From positions 11,812 to 75,811 of the forward strand of contig JBKQSL010000445.1 in NCBI GenBank assembly GCA_052143655.1: a stretch of 64,000 nt of DNA. The letters are read 5' to 3'. The DNA comes from CAVSUR01 sp052143655 (GTDB taxonomy: Bacteria > Actinomycetota > Actinomycetes > Streptosporangiales > Streptosporangiaceae). Position 1 is the first letter of the stretch. Each line of letters opens with the position of its first letter. Of this stretch, positions 43,491 through 53,147 are shown piece by piece. The notes beneath the pieces were generated by a model. The model ran no database searches. It had not been told where the DNA came from and saw only the letters and a list, made by a program, of their open reading frames with translations. The translations under genes were made by a program, and so were the position numbers.

Positions 43491-44299
43491 GAGCCATTGC
43501 CCCAGATCTCGCGCATCGTCTCGATGCCCTGGGCAATTGCTTCGGAGAACTCGGCGGGCGTCGGTCCGTCCGGCGATAGCCGGGCGCGCAGCGCCAGCGC
43601 TTGGGCGGTCTCGCGCATGAGCTGCTCTGCCTCGGCCGTGGCCCAGGCCGGGTGCTCGCCGTTGTGCAGCATGGCGGCCGTCTCATTGCTGACGGCCTCG
43701 AAGATGATCACTGCGATGGTCTCGCGGACAATCTCCTCGGGCGCGGGCGGGCCGCCATCGGCACCGGCTTCCAGCACGTACTGGGCGACCTGCGCCGCGA
43801 CGACGCGCCGCTCCTCGTCTTCGATCGTGCCGTCCGGCAGCGGCCCGCAGGCCGCCACCATAATCTGCCGCGCGACATTCGCGACATCAGGGTTGCTTGC
43901 CAGGCTGTCGTAGTCGAGGCCGAGCTCCTGCAGCACCTGGGCGTTGCCGGTCCGTAGCGCGTAGGCCGCCGCCGCGGCCCGCCCTGCAGTCCGCGAGGAG
44001 CCCGCAACCGTTCGCTGAGCGCCACCCCGGGTGCCACCGCCTGCTGCTGTCCCAGTGCCGCCGCTACCGCCGCCCGGGCCGTCGGTGCCGCCGCCGGTAC
44101 GTGGCCGGAAGAGGCCAAGCGCGGGCAGCAGCTGCTCTGGGCGCAATGGCGGGACGTCCCGGGGCGGTGGCGCGTCCGGAGGCGTGTCACCATCCGGCGG
44201 CGACCCGAGATCGAGGCCGTCGAGCCATTCCCCCAGGTTCCGGCGCAGGTCCCTGCCCGGCTTGCCACCACTTCCGGTGTATGAGTCCTTGGTGCCCAC
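43487..44299 (-). CDS. qatB: QatB, Qat system component
   Basis: 270 residues. Gly/Pro-rich, probably disordered N-terminus starting MGTKDSYTGSGG, then a helical C-terminal domain (ANVARQIMVAACGPLPDGTI; WATAEAEQLMRETAQALALR). MGTS/K...S...G starts are usual for QatB. Identification rests mainly on its place between qatA (3-bp gap) and qatC (4-bp overlap). In the literature QatB is proposed to be the protein modified by QatC; that is not shown here. Confidence 0.75.
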   Translation of the reverse strand: MGTKDSYTGSGGKPGRDLRRNLGEWLDGLDLGSPPDGDTPPDAPPPRDVPPLRPEQLLPALGLFRPRTGGGTDGPGGGSGGTGTAAGGGTRGGAQRTVAGSSRTAGRAAAAAYALRTGNAQVLQELGLDYDSLASNPDVANVARQIMVAACGPLPDGTIEDEERRVVAAQVAQYVLEAGADGGPPAPEEIVRETIAVIIFEAVSNETAAMLHNGEHPAWATAEAEQLMRETAQALALRARLSPDGPTPAEFSEAIAQGIETMREIWGNGS

Positions 44300-44302
44300 C
44301 GG

Positions 44303-46198
44303 CTAGGCCTGGCTTCCGAGCGCTGACGTCAGTGCGACCTTCACCGGGCCTGCGGGTGCCAAGCTCAGCCAGTGACGCAGGACGTCACCGAAGACTGGGA
44401 GATCGGCTGGCCGGAAGAGCAGCGCTGTGCTGGGCCGCAGATCGCCGGCGGGAATGGCCCGCAGCGCAGTCGTTGCCACGTCGGCCACCTGCGGATGCTG
44501 CCCGGTGATGCGGATGACGCCGAGCATGGCGGCCTGCTGCTCGGATGGGCGATCACGCGCCGCGCGGGCCAGGTGCTGCACGAGCTGCTCAGCGTCCGGT
44601 GTCGTGAGGGCAGCGAGATCCTCTGCCGTCACGGCCTTTTGCTGCGCGCGGATGCTCGACAGGAGTTTGGCGGCGATGTCACGCAACCGGACCGGTAGCC
44701 CGGCATCTAGCAAGGGCTTGCCGCTGAACGAGGCCGCCAGAGACAGGTACGGTGTCAGGTCCTCGTCGGCCAAGCTCGGTGGGAACTTGGCCCAGCGAAT
44801 GAGATCGTCGCTGAACGCACCCGAGGCAGCAGGCTGCCCGGCAGCGGTCGGCGCGGCCGGGGGCCCATCATCCGGCCCTGCCTCTCCGGTCTCGCCTGCA
44901 GCTGGTTCTGCGGCGGGTGTGGCCTGATGCCCGGCGGCGGTCTGCAGAGCGCGCATCTGCTCGCGCAGCTCGCCCTTCGCCAGCCACTCGAGGACCATGC
45001 TGAAACCTTCGGGCAGCAGTACCTCAAGCACCATGAGTTTGGCGACAATGTCAGCGTCCAGCGAGATGCCGCGGCGGGCAGCGATCGACTGACGGACCCG
45101 CAGGTCGTTCAGGAAGCGCTTGATGCGGCGCGGGTTGCCGCGCAGCTTCTCATACAGGATCGGGGTCAGCCGAGAGGCCAGGGTCAGTTCTGCCGCGATG
45201 TCCAGGCTGCTGTCGACCGCTGGCAGGTCATCGAGAACCCCCGCCTCACGGCGCAGGGTCGCGCAGCGGGCGATGTACGGCGCGAGACGGTCGGCATCGA
45301 GTCGTGCTCCGAGCTGGAGCAACACGATGTAGGTCTCGGTATCGAAGCGGCTCAGCGCCGGGAGCGGTACCGTCGTCTGAACGATCTTGTGAAGGTAGAG
45401 GTCGGCGGGATGTTCGGGCTGACCGTCCGGCCCCTGCTCGCCAGTGGTCCCATCCGGGAAACGATCCCGTAGCGCATCAGCCACCCGCCGCTCGTCGGCC
45501 GCGATCACGAACGCCATCTTCGGGACCGCCAGGAATAGCCGGATGGTTTCAAGGGTATCGACCACCGTCGGGTACAGGCAGCGGTCGAGATCGTCGACGA
45601 GCACAACCACCCGGGCCAGGTGGGCCAACTCCTTGGACTCCATCAGCTCGCGGAACTCCGCCTGGAACTCGGCGAGCCCGCGGCTCTCGCCTTCCCCCTG
45701 CTCGCCCCCGTCGGTCTTGATCAGGCTCGTGAGATTGTCCACTGACGGCAGTTGGAGCGCGAGAGATGCCTTGGCCGCGACCTGGATGGCCTTTGACCAG
45801 TCGACCCGATTCTTCAGCTTCCTGAGCAGCGCGAGCGCCTTTCCGGCCGCTCCTTCTGTCTCTTTGACCTGGGTGCTGAGCGCGCCGAGCACCTCGCCGA
45901 TCAGCGTCTCCTTCGCGCCCACGCTCGGGTCGTAGCGCCAGGGATCGGTCGGGACGACGAGCACCTGCTGGCCCTCGGGCACAGCCCTGGCCGCGAGGTC
46001 AGCCTCGATGAGCCGCAAGATGGTCGTCTTGCCGCTACCCCAGGCACCCGAGACACCGATCGCCAGCGGGTCAAGGGCATCATCAAGCACGGCATCCACC
46101 ACGGTGCCCGCTACTGCGTCGAACGACAGCAGGTCGTCCTTGGTCGGCTCGTCCGACCACAGGCCAGACGGCTGAGCGGCGGTCATATTGAGGTCCAC
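44303..46198 (-). CDS. qatA: QatA, KAP-family P-loop NTPase
   Basis: 631 residues from GTG 46198, with AAGGA upstream (ATG 46186 is possible). P-loop GAWGSGKTT at 51-59, KAP sequence VVPTDPWRYDPSVGAKETL after it, and Walker B VVVLVDDLDRC near 215; then AFVIAADERRVADALRDRF. KAP NTPases often act in phage defence and plasmid control. It heads the qatABCD operon; 163 bp upstream, with an AT-rich patch, separate it from the sacsin/DUF3883 gene and probably hold the qat promoter. Confidence 0.85.
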   Translation of the reverse strand: MDLNMTAAQPSGLWSDEPTKDDLLSFDAVAGTVVDAVLDDALDPLAIGVSGAWGSGKTTILRLIEADLAARAVPEGQQVLVVPTDPWRYDPSVGAKETLIGEVLGALSTQVKETEGAAGKALALLRKLKNRVDWSKAIQVAAKASLALQLPSVDNLTSLIKTDGGEQGEGESRGLAEFQAEFRELMESKELAHLARVVVLVDDLDRCLYPTVVDTLETIRLFLAVPKMAFVIAADERRVADALRDRFPDGTTGEQGPDGQPEHPADLYLHKIVQTTVPLPALSRFDTETYIVLLQLGARLDADRLAPYIARCATLRREAGVLDDLPAVDSSLDIAAELTLASRLTPILYEKLRGNPRRIKRFLNDLRVRQSIAARRGISLDADIVAKLMVLEVLLPEGFSMVLEWLAKGELREQMRALQTAAGHQATPAAEPAAGETGEAGPDDGPPAAPTAAGQPAASGAFSDDLIRWAKFPPSLADEDLTPYLSLAASFSGKPLLDAGLPVRLRDIAAKLLSSIRAQQKAVTAEDLAALTTPDAEQLVQHLARAARDRPSEQQAAMLGVIRITGQHPQVADVATTALRAIPAGDLRPSTALLFRPADLPVFGDVLRHWLSLAPAGPVKVALTSALGSQA

Positions 46199-46361
46199 CC
46201 GTCAGATCCTTTATTACTCATGAATGGCTCGGCACCTTTGTCTTTTGACGAACTAGAAAATTCTTCAGCGACGGTAACGCGCGTTAGTCCCGCCCCTCTT
46301 CGCTGCCAACGGTGCTGGCGCTCGCTTGGCTGGTAACCCCGTCGCCTGGCCCTTTGGAGGG

Positions 46362-47297
46362 TCAATCCTGCGTGTGGCCGTCATCGCTGAGCGGTGCCCA
46401 GCCATCATCGAACCGAAATTCTTCAGCCCGGCCGGCGGGGTCGGCGATCCGCAGAACACGCGCCTGCCCGTCATCAAGTGCGTGTTCGACCACATACAGC
46501 CAGAATGTTCCCGGGTTTTGCCGTGCGAAGTCGAACTGCGTGCGGGACAAGCCGACTCCTATGTCATCCCAGGCACCGCTGGTCGACTTGACCTCGATGT
46601 GCCGCAGAACCTGGCCCGAGCCATCCCGTGAGATTATGTCGAAGCCGGGGTTGTGGTGTGGCATGACCTCGGGGTGGCGTCCCGCGGCGCGTTCGGCGTC
46701 GACTACCCACTTGATGCCCGCTCGGTCCACCGGCGATGTGTCCGCGGGTGACCGGCCGGGGCCGTCATCGTTACTGGCAGAAACGTAGGAGCGCAGCCGG
46801 CCGTGCGGCGCCCTGCGGGTCGTATGCTCTGCAGGCTGCCGTGGGGGCGCTGGGTGTCCTGCGCCTGCCTCACCAGGTAGATCACGCTGATGCCTGTCCG
46901 GACCGCCCGGTCCCCGGGATCGCTCGCCGCTGGTGCCGGTGGTGCTGTCGGTGGCCTTGCTGCTGACTGTTTCCGGCGACTGCGGGTCTGGCGCAGGGGG
47001 CAGCCCAGCATGAGACCTGGCTGTGCCCGCAGTATCGGCTGGGGTACCTTCCGCGTTGCCGGGCTGGCCGGGTTCCGGCTGGCCCGCGCCTGGATCATCG
47101 TCCACGAATCCTGCGCTTGGTCCGGCGTCGGCGGCGGCGATCTCAACGTGTTCGAGGCGGGGCCATCCGGCATCGTCGAGAGCGCCGTGTGCTGCGTCGA
47201 GGGAGATGGCGTTGAGCGCGACGTACAGGCTGGATGCGAGCGGTCCCGGTGCTTCCCCGGGATACAGCGCCCTCGCGAACTCCTTGGCAATCAGCAT
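46362..47297 (-). CDS. DUF3883 nuclease-like C-terminal part of the sacsin-like gene
   Basis: The C-terminal 120 residues are a DUF3883 domain: IKWVVDAERAAGRHPEVMPH, GFDIISRDGSGQVLRHIEVK, where D and ExK fit a PD-(D/E)xK nuclease core, then TQFDFARQNPGTFWLYVVEH. A Pro/Gly/Ser linker precedes it. The frame actually continues upstream without a stop to about 47470 (LSFPQASSLRIRYHLPDFGL...), where the sacsin-like frame enters after a one-base slip in a G4 run. So this is the tail of one 1515-residue-class protein, not a separate gene. Confidence 0.75.
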   Translation of the reverse strand: MLIAKEFARALYPGEAPGPLASSLYVALNAISLDAAHGALDDAGWPRLEHVEIAAADAGPSAGFVDDDPGAGQPEPGQPGNAEGTPADTAGTARSHAGLPPAPDPQSPETVSSKATDSTTGTSGERSRGPGGPDRHQRDLPGEAGAGHPAPPRQPAEHTTRRAPHGRLRSYVSASNDDGPGRSPADTSPVDRAGIKWVVDAERAAGRHPEVMPHHNPGFDIISRDGSGQVLRHIEVKSTSGAWDDIGVGLSRTQFDFARQNPGTFWLYVVEHALDDGQARVLRIADPAGRAEEFRFDDGWAPLSDDGHTQD

Positions 47298-47332
47298 CCA
47301 GGGCCAGGAGCCGTCGTCCTGGGGGCAGCTGA

Positions 47333-50300
47333 TCAGCCGGGCCGCGCCGCTGTCCTGCGGATCCGCCGGAACGTACAGCGCCTTGAGCGACGCCCCGGCC
47401 GAGGTGAGCCCGAAGTCCGGCAGGTGGTAGCGGATCCGCAGACTGGAGGCTTGCGGGAACGACAGTCCCCGAGGGTTGCGGTGAGCCGCTGGATCCCGTC
47501 GGGATCTCCGTCGAGAACCCGGGCGAGCGCGGGCTGCCGTTCCTCCATCCGGGCGCGCACGGCCCCGTCCTGGGCGGTTTGCTGGATCTGAAGGATCTCG
47601 ATGGCTACGGCGTCAGTCATGCTCCGCACGCCGGCTGCCTGGAAGGCCCGCCACATGCCTTCCTTGCGGCGGATGACGGCGTCGCCGATATTGAGCGCCG
47701 CGGCGACCCCGGGCATGTCGTCGATGAGCAGGCGGGCCGGCGCGGTGGGTACCCCGGCCGCGTTGGGGATCACGGGCAGGTTCCTCAGTGGCGCAAACCA
47801 GGCGGTGCCGACCTTCTCGCTGGCCAGTGCCTCATCGAGCATCTGCCAGCACCGCCAGATCACCGTGAGGTCCTCCTCATCCTCTACGGGCAGGTGGAAT
47901 CGCCGGTCCTGTTCGCGGGCGATGTCGGTCAGCACATCCCGCGCATCCTGGTGGTCGGGGAATCGCTTCACGCCGAGCCTGTCGAGCAGGTCACCGATGG
48001 CGTCGAAGCCAGGCCCGAGCAGCCGCCGGAACCGGCTGAACGGGTTGGCCTGCCGGAACACGGCCTCGGGCATGGCATAGGCACCGCCGGGCAGCAGAAG
48101 GCACGCCGCGTCCATCAGCCGCCCGATGGCCGGATCTGCCGCGTTGCGGTTCAGTTCGGCGTACACCTCGCGGCCGACCGGCGCCTGCTGCTCGGCTCTG
48201 GTGAGCAAGTGGGCGACGACCTGCGACACGGACGGGTTCGTTTCGACACCGAGCCAGTGCAGGAAGTCCGCGGCATCTTGCTGGACCCTCTGCGGGATGT
48301 CAAGAAACCGGCCCTGGGTGGCGAACAGCGTCTCACGAAAGACAGTGTGCACCGTCGCTGGCCGGTGCCAGGCGTGGTCGGTGCGTGCGGGCAGCCAGGC
48401 AAGATCGCGCAGCGGGCTCAGTGCTTCCGGCACCGGCGTCCGCCGGTCAGGCACCATACGCCCCAGGTACCCGATGACAGCGGCCACGGCGCTTCGCGCC
48501 TGCGGGTCCTGCCTTCCGGCGGCAAGCCCCCGGACACGGGCGACAACGTCCGGCAGCCGAGGTTCCGCCGCCACGCCCAGCCATTCATACAGCGAGGCCG
48601 TCGACCGCTCATGCCCGGGCAGTGGGCGGGCGACTGGCGCCTGTCCTCCCAGCACCGCGGCCACGGTGTCGCTCGCGAAGTAGCACGACAACGCGGGCAG
48701 GAAGGTGTCGGTGCCGCAGGGCACAAGGGGCAGAGGTGTCAGCGCTAGCCGCACGCCGGCGTCCTGGGCGAATTGGTCCAGCCGTGCTGCCAGGTCGGCG
48801 ATCAGCTGTTCCCACCGAGGGCCCGCGATCATCTCCGGCTGGCGCGCGGCGCGCGGCACGAATTCGGTCAGGTACGTGCGCAGCGACAGCGGCGCGGCGC
48901 CAAGCTGGCGGAGGAAGTCGACGTGATCGCCGACCTGTTCGCAGTCGACCGCTTCGGCGATGCCGAGCCGGTCGGTGAAGCCGCCGGGAAGCACCACCTC
49001 ATCCAGCGGCCGGTGGCGTCCGCCTGCCGGGTAGACCGGCAGGTCCCGGACCTGTGCGCGCAACCCGGCGTCGGCCAGGATCGCCGGCTCGTCCCGGCGC
49101 AGCCAGGACAGGAGCGAGGCGGCCGTGACCCGTCCGCTGTCGAGCGCCTCCTGCAGCCGCGCCGTGCCGTCGTCGCCCGCCAGCAAGGTGAGAACCGATC
49201 GCAGGTCCAGCACAGGGCACAATCCGGCGAGCCGGTCACAGCGCTCTGGCAGCGCGGCCTGATCGAGGAAGGTGATACCCAGGCCGAGGTCGGTGACCAG
49301 CCCGATGGTGCGCGCGTCGGCGCGCCTGAGCTGACCGGCGGGCAGCAGCCAGCCATCCAGGCTCGGCATCAGCGCCGTACGCTGCAGCATCTCGCGCTCT
49401 TCTGGGGCCGCGCGGCTGAGCAGCCGTTCCAGCTCCCGCCACAGGAGTTCACGAGACTCCTGCGCGGCGACCGCGGCCGGCGCCTCGGCCAGCGCAGTGG
49501 GACTGGTCAGGCCGCTATCCAGCAGGACTCCCGCCAAGATCCCGGCCGACAGCTGGCGTGCCCCGGCCCGCCCGGTCATCCGCCGCGCAAACGCGCCTGC
49601 CTGCGGATGCATGACCAGGACGCCGAGGAGCTCCAGGACCGGGATGACCTCGTCCTCCTCGCCGGCATAGAGGAAGACCGTGCTGGCCGGGGTGGCCCAC
49701 TGGCCCGTGGTGGTCCACATCACCGGCATCGATGGCAGGAGCGGGCCGATCTCCTCCCAATACGCGGTGATTCCGGTGTCAGGGCCGGCGGGCCTGGCCT
49801 CATGCGCGGCGTAAATGAGACGCCACAGCTGCTCAGGTCCCAGGCGCGAGGCGATGCCGGGCAGCCGGGCGGCGAGAATCCGGGCGGCGGCCCGCACGGC
49901 GTGCCGGTTCCACTCACCGTGGAAGCTGTCGGTGATCAGGTGCTTGCGATCGGACTCCGGGTAGAAATCGGCGTTCACGTGTGCGGGCAGGCTGCTGGGT
50001 TCGTCGGTCGGGAGGTAGGCGCACAGCAGCCCGTCGACGTCGGCTTCCAGCGGGATCGCGACGGTGACGCCCGCACGGCGGCGGTCCTCGATCTTGCCCG
50101 GAAACCTACTGCGGAGCGCGGCAGCATCCTCGGCGAAGTTCCCGCGCAGCATCAGCCACAGGCGGGGCTCGTCGTTGCCGTCGATCTCGCAGATGTCGTC
50201 GGCGTCCTCACGGCGGTAACGGCACGCGGTCTGCCCGTCGCACAGCACCTCGACCTCACGGATGTGGCGCAAGAACAGCATGGCAGTGGGCAGGTCCGCG

Positions 50301-50908
50301 ACGAGGACCTCGAAAAGCCGCTGCGGATCATCCGCGCCGATGGCCGCGCTGCCGGTGCGACGGCGGAACGGCGAATCCGGGTCACGCGCCCACGGGAGGA
50401 TGAAGGTCGTGCCCTGCGCTTCCGGGGCCGGGTTCTCGATGATCCTGCTTGCCTCCGGCCGCATCTCGTCGATGTCCCAGTGCCGCCCGTTGGAGATCAG
50501 AGCGGCTGTGTCCGCGACCTGGTAGACGGCGGTGAAGCCGATCCCGAACGCGCCCGTGGTGTCTGCCCGGTCTCGCTTGTCGCCGCTGGCCACCTCCCGG
50601 AAACTGTGGAAGTCGCAGTGATGTCCGAATTCGCCGAGGTACAGGCAGTCCTCGGGCAGAAGATCCTGGTTGCCGCAGTCGGAGAACACCGCGTCATTGA
50701 CGACCGCCAGCGCGTCCCGCCCGATGTCGATCCGCATCGTGGTCGCGCCCGCGTCGTCGGCGTTCTGCAGCAGCTCGAACATGAGCGTGGCGAAGCCGGT
50801 CAGGTCGCGCAGCATCCGCCCAAGGTTCCCGTGGTAGCTGATGCCGCGGTTACGCGCCGTGCCTGCCGAAGGCTGCCCGGCCGCGGATAGCTCTATCAAC
50901 CCCGTCAT
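47333..50908 (-). CDS. Sacsin-like (HSP90-type GHKL) ATPase, frame broken near its end
   Basis: 1191 residues as read. GHKL ATP-site motifs: ELLQNADDAGA (45-55) and TTGAFGIGFTAVYQV (117-131), typical of sacsin/HSP90-like N-termini. A long helical body follows. True homology ends at about residue 1146 (LTATLG); the last 45 residues here are Arg-rich shadow, while the correct continuation lies one frame over (GLSFPQASSLRIRYHL) and leads into DUF3883. Adding one G to GGGG at 47471-47474 would restore a single gene. Such ATPase-nuclease fusions are found in defence islands. It is third in the HerA/NurA-like operon (48-bp gap). Confidence 0.8.
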   Translation of the reverse strand: MTGLIELSAAGQPSAGTARNRGISYHGNLGRMLRDLTGFATLMFELLQNADDAGATTMRIDIGRDALAVVNDAVFSDCGNQDLLPEDCLYLGEFGHHCDFHSFREVASGDKRDRADTTGAFGIGFTAVYQVADTAALISNGRHWDIDEMRPEASRIIENPAPEAQGTTFILPWARDPDSPFRRRTGSAAIGADDPQRLFEVLVADLPTAMLFLRHIREVEVLCDGQTACRYRREDADDICEIDGNDEPRLWLMLRGNFAEDAAALRSRFPGKIEDRRRAGVTVAIPLEADVDGLLCAYLPTDEPSSLPAHVNADFYPESDRKHLITDSFHGEWNRHAVRAAARILAARLPGIASRLGPEQLWRLIYAAHEARPAGPDTGITAYWEEIGPLLPSMPVMWTTTGQWATPASTVFLYAGEEDEVIPVLELLGVLVMHPQAGAFARRMTGRAGARQLSAGILAGVLLDSGLTSPTALAEAPAAVAAQESRELLWRELERLLSRAAPEEREMLQRTALMPSLDGWLLPAGQLRRADARTIGLVTDLGLGITFLDQAALPERCDRLAGLCPVLDLRSVLTLLAGDDGTARLQEALDSGRVTAASLLSWLRRDEPAILADAGLRAQVRDLPVYPAGGRHRPLDEVVLPGGFTDRLGIAEAVDCEQVGDHVDFLRQLGAAPLSLRTYLTEFVPRAARQPEMIAGPRWEQLIADLAARLDQFAQDAGVRLALTPLPLVPCGTDTFLPALSCYFASDTVAAVLGGQAPVARPLPGHERSTASLYEWLGVAAEPRLPDVVARVRGLAAGRQDPQARSAVAAVIGYLGRMVPDRRTPVPEALSPLRDLAWLPARTDHAWHRPATVHTVFRETLFATQGRFLDIPQRVQQDAADFLHWLGVETNPSVSQVVAHLLTRAEQQAPVGREVYAELNRNAADPAIGRLMDAACLLLPGGAYAMPEAVFRQANPFSRFRRLLGPGFDAIGDLLDRLGVKRFPDHQDARDVLTDIAREQDRRFHLPVEDEEDLTVIWRCWQMLDEALASEKVGTAWFAPLRNLPVIPNAAGVPTAPARLLIDDMPGVAAALNIGDAVIRRKEGMWRAFQAAGVRSMTDAVAIEILQIQQTAQDGAVRARMEERQPALARVLDGDPDGIQRLTATLGDCRSRKPPVCGSATTCRTSGSPRPGRRSRRCTFRRIRRTAARPG

Positions 50909-50956
50909 GCCTATCTTCCTCCGTCACACCACCTGCCAGGGCTGGCCGGCACTGGC

Positions 50957-53125
50957 CTAGCCGTTGTCTTCATCCGCCCGGCTCGAGTCCTCGATCTCCT
51001 TGGTCGCCGGATCCCGCAGACGGGCTTCTCGTTCGAAGAAGCGCCGCGCGTTCAGCGGGCGGAGGCTTACCGCGTCGTCGTTGGCGCGGCGGGCTAGGCC
51101 GAGACGGTGCAGGTTGGCGACGATCATCGATTTGAGTTCAGTCTCCAACCTTCTGCCGAGGGCCTTGCAGTATTCGTGAGCCCGGTACACCACGGAGGGC
51201 ACGATCTTCACCAGGCGCTTGCCGGTGAGGAAGTTGTGGTCGCTGTCGGGGGTGAACTTGGTGTGGTCGAGCGCGGCTACCAAGAGCTCGACGTTCCGGC
51301 GGACGCGCGCGCCCGCCTCTTCGGCTCCGGCTGGCCGCAGGGACTCGAGGAACTCATACCGCGGGGCCAGCGGCAGCGGGTCTCCGGCGGTGTGGCCGAT
51401 GTAGAACATCACGTAGTCGGCCTCTTCGCACATGCGGACGTACGGGTCGTCCTCGATGACATCCACGGTCTTCCAGTAGCTGTCCATCATCGGCTTGCCG
51501 AGGTGGTCGTTCTGCCGGTCGCGCAGCTTGTCGACCCAGATGTCGGGCATCTCGTGCGCGTACTCGCGCGCCATGTCGGTGAGCGCGTGGAAGGGCCGGG
51601 AGACCGCGAAGGTGCAGAAGTAACCGTCCCCCCGCCCGGCGGCCAGGGTGGCCAGCAGCATGGTGACGGCCTCGTTGTCGGCCAGCATCGCCGCGCGGGA
51701 GACGTCCCAGCCCGGGTCGACAGGCGGCACGCCGGATGCCGGATGGCCATGCGCGATGAACCAGTTGATGATCGTGGCGAACAGGTGCAGCTGGCTGCCC
51801 TTGACCGCGCCGGCGAAGACCGGCGGCTGACGCCGGGACTTGATGTGCTTGAGGATCTGGTAGGACAACAGGACGCCGGCGCGGACCATATCCCCGTAGG
51901 CATCGTTGCGCTGATAATGATTTACCTCGCGTTCCTGCAGGGTCACAGTGCCGTCCCGCAGGTGCACCCGAGGGGCCGGGAGGCGCCTGCCGTCCCCGCC
52001 CAGGGCCGGCGCGTCCCCGATGAAGACCCGCTCGTCCGCGCGCCACTGGACGACGTCGGTGGCGCATTTGGCCATATGCTCATATTCCCCGTCGGCGAGC
52101 TCCCGGTACATGAACGGAGCCATCACCATGCCGGCGTTGGTGGGGCTGTCGATCGCGCTGCGGGTGATCGGCACGCTGTACACCCTGCTGGCGTGGCGTT
52201 CCCGGTTCAGGCCCTCCATGTGCAGGTAGACGATCGAGTTGTTGAACGTGACGACCTCGCTGCCGCCGTCGTCGACGAACGCCTTCGCGGTGTCAATGCT
52301 CATCACGCTGGAGTACGTGCTGCCGTCGCTGCCGGCCACCACGACGTTGGACCAGTCCTCCGGCGCGGACCGGTTGGCGACCGCGACGTGCTGGATCACC
52401 GTGTCGCCGAACACGCGCAAGGAGAGCTCACTGGCCAGCCGGCCCGGGTCGCAGGTGACGGCGACGGCACCCGTGCCGCTGCTGGAAACGCTGCTGGCCG
52501 GGGGCACGCGGACAGTGTCCGCACTGAGCCCGAACCACCGGTAGCAGATGATCTCCAGGTCGGCCCGGGCGGCCTTGAGCAGGCGGCGGTGGCGCTCATC
52601 GTCGCCGCCGTGCGCATGCCATTCGTCCACGTGCGCGTTGTACAGGTCCACCTTCGAGAGGATCATGTCGTAGACCAGGTCGCGGGGCGGCACCTTCTGC
52701 AGCGCTATCGCCGCCCGCCGCAGGACCGTGTCGCGGCTGGCCCCGACGTACTCCCGTGCGTCGATCAGCGCCGCGATCGCCTCGGTCGGCTTGAGCTCGA
52801 AGGCGATCTGGTCGATGTCGTCGAGGGTCAGCGCGGTATCGGCGTGCAGCGCGGGCGCGAGTGCGTACCGCTGGGCATCAGCGCCCGGGTCGCCGACCTC
52901 GACGAGCCTGCCGTCCAGCACCAGCCGGGTGACCAGCTTGTGGTACGCCTGCACCGTGACCGTGTCGCGCACCTCGCCGCCGCCCTGTACGGCCGCACCC
53001 ACGACGATCAAGTGCTCATGCAGTTCGCGCACCGTGGCTCCGACCGCCCGGTCGATGCCCCGCAGGTACCTGAAAATGGCCTGCTCGCGCTCCACCACGT
53101 CGAGCTTGCGCTGCTCAGTCGGCAT
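50957..53125 (-). CDS. NurA-like nuclease, HerA partner
   Basis: 722 residues from ATG 53125, with GGGGAGA upstream; a longer in-frame start would overlap herA. The N-terminal 200 residues are helical with winged-helix character. At 266 comes VVVAGSDGSTYSSVMSIDTA, then VTFNNSIVYLHMEG, similar to the DGS metal-binding strand of NurA; near 600 comes YVMFYIGHTAGDPLPLAPRY, a NurA-type C-terminal strand. HerA-NurA pairs resect or degrade DNA, and variants serve in defence. Position 22 bp after herA supports the pairing. The NurA assignment is from motif shape and context; a search should confirm it. Confidence 0.6.
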   Translation of the reverse strand: MPTEQRKLDVVEREQAIFRYLRGIDRAVGATVRELHEHLIVVGAAVQGGGEVRDTVTVQAYHKLVTRLVLDGRLVEVGDPGADAQRYALAPALHADTALTLDDIDQIAFELKPTEAIAALIDAREYVGASRDTVLRRAAIALQKVPPRDLVYDMILSKVDLYNAHVDEWHAHGGDDERHRRLLKAARADLEIICYRWFGLSADTVRVPPASSVSSSGTGAVAVTCDPGRLASELSLRVFGDTVIQHVAVANRSAPEDWSNVVVAGSDGSTYSSVMSIDTAKAFVDDGGSEVVTFNNSIVYLHMEGLNRERHASRVYSVPITRSAIDSPTNAGMVMAPFMYRELADGEYEHMAKCATDVVQWRADERVFIGDAPALGGDGRRLPAPRVHLRDGTVTLQEREVNHYQRNDAYGDMVRAGVLLSYQILKHIKSRRQPPVFAGAVKGSQLHLFATIINWFIAHGHPASGVPPVDPGWDVSRAAMLADNEAVTMLLATLAAGRGDGYFCTFAVSRPFHALTDMAREYAHEMPDIWVDKLRDRQNDHLGKPMMDSYWKTVDVIEDDPYVRMCEEADYVMFYIGHTAGDPLPLAPRYEFLESLRPAGAEEAGARVRRNVELLVAALDHTKFTPDSDHNFLTGKRLVKIVPSVVYRAHEYCKALGRRLETELKSMIVANLHRLGLARRANDDAVSLRPLNARRFFEREARLRDPATKEIEDSSRADEDNG

Positions 53126-53147
53126 CGCCGGTCTCCCCGTCTCCGTC

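Noticed and set aside
48773..50890. 705-codon plus-strand frame opposite the sacsin-like gene
   Set aside because: Antisense shadow of a strongly supported GHKL ATPase; no motif, and composition is typical of the reverse of GC-rich coding DNA.
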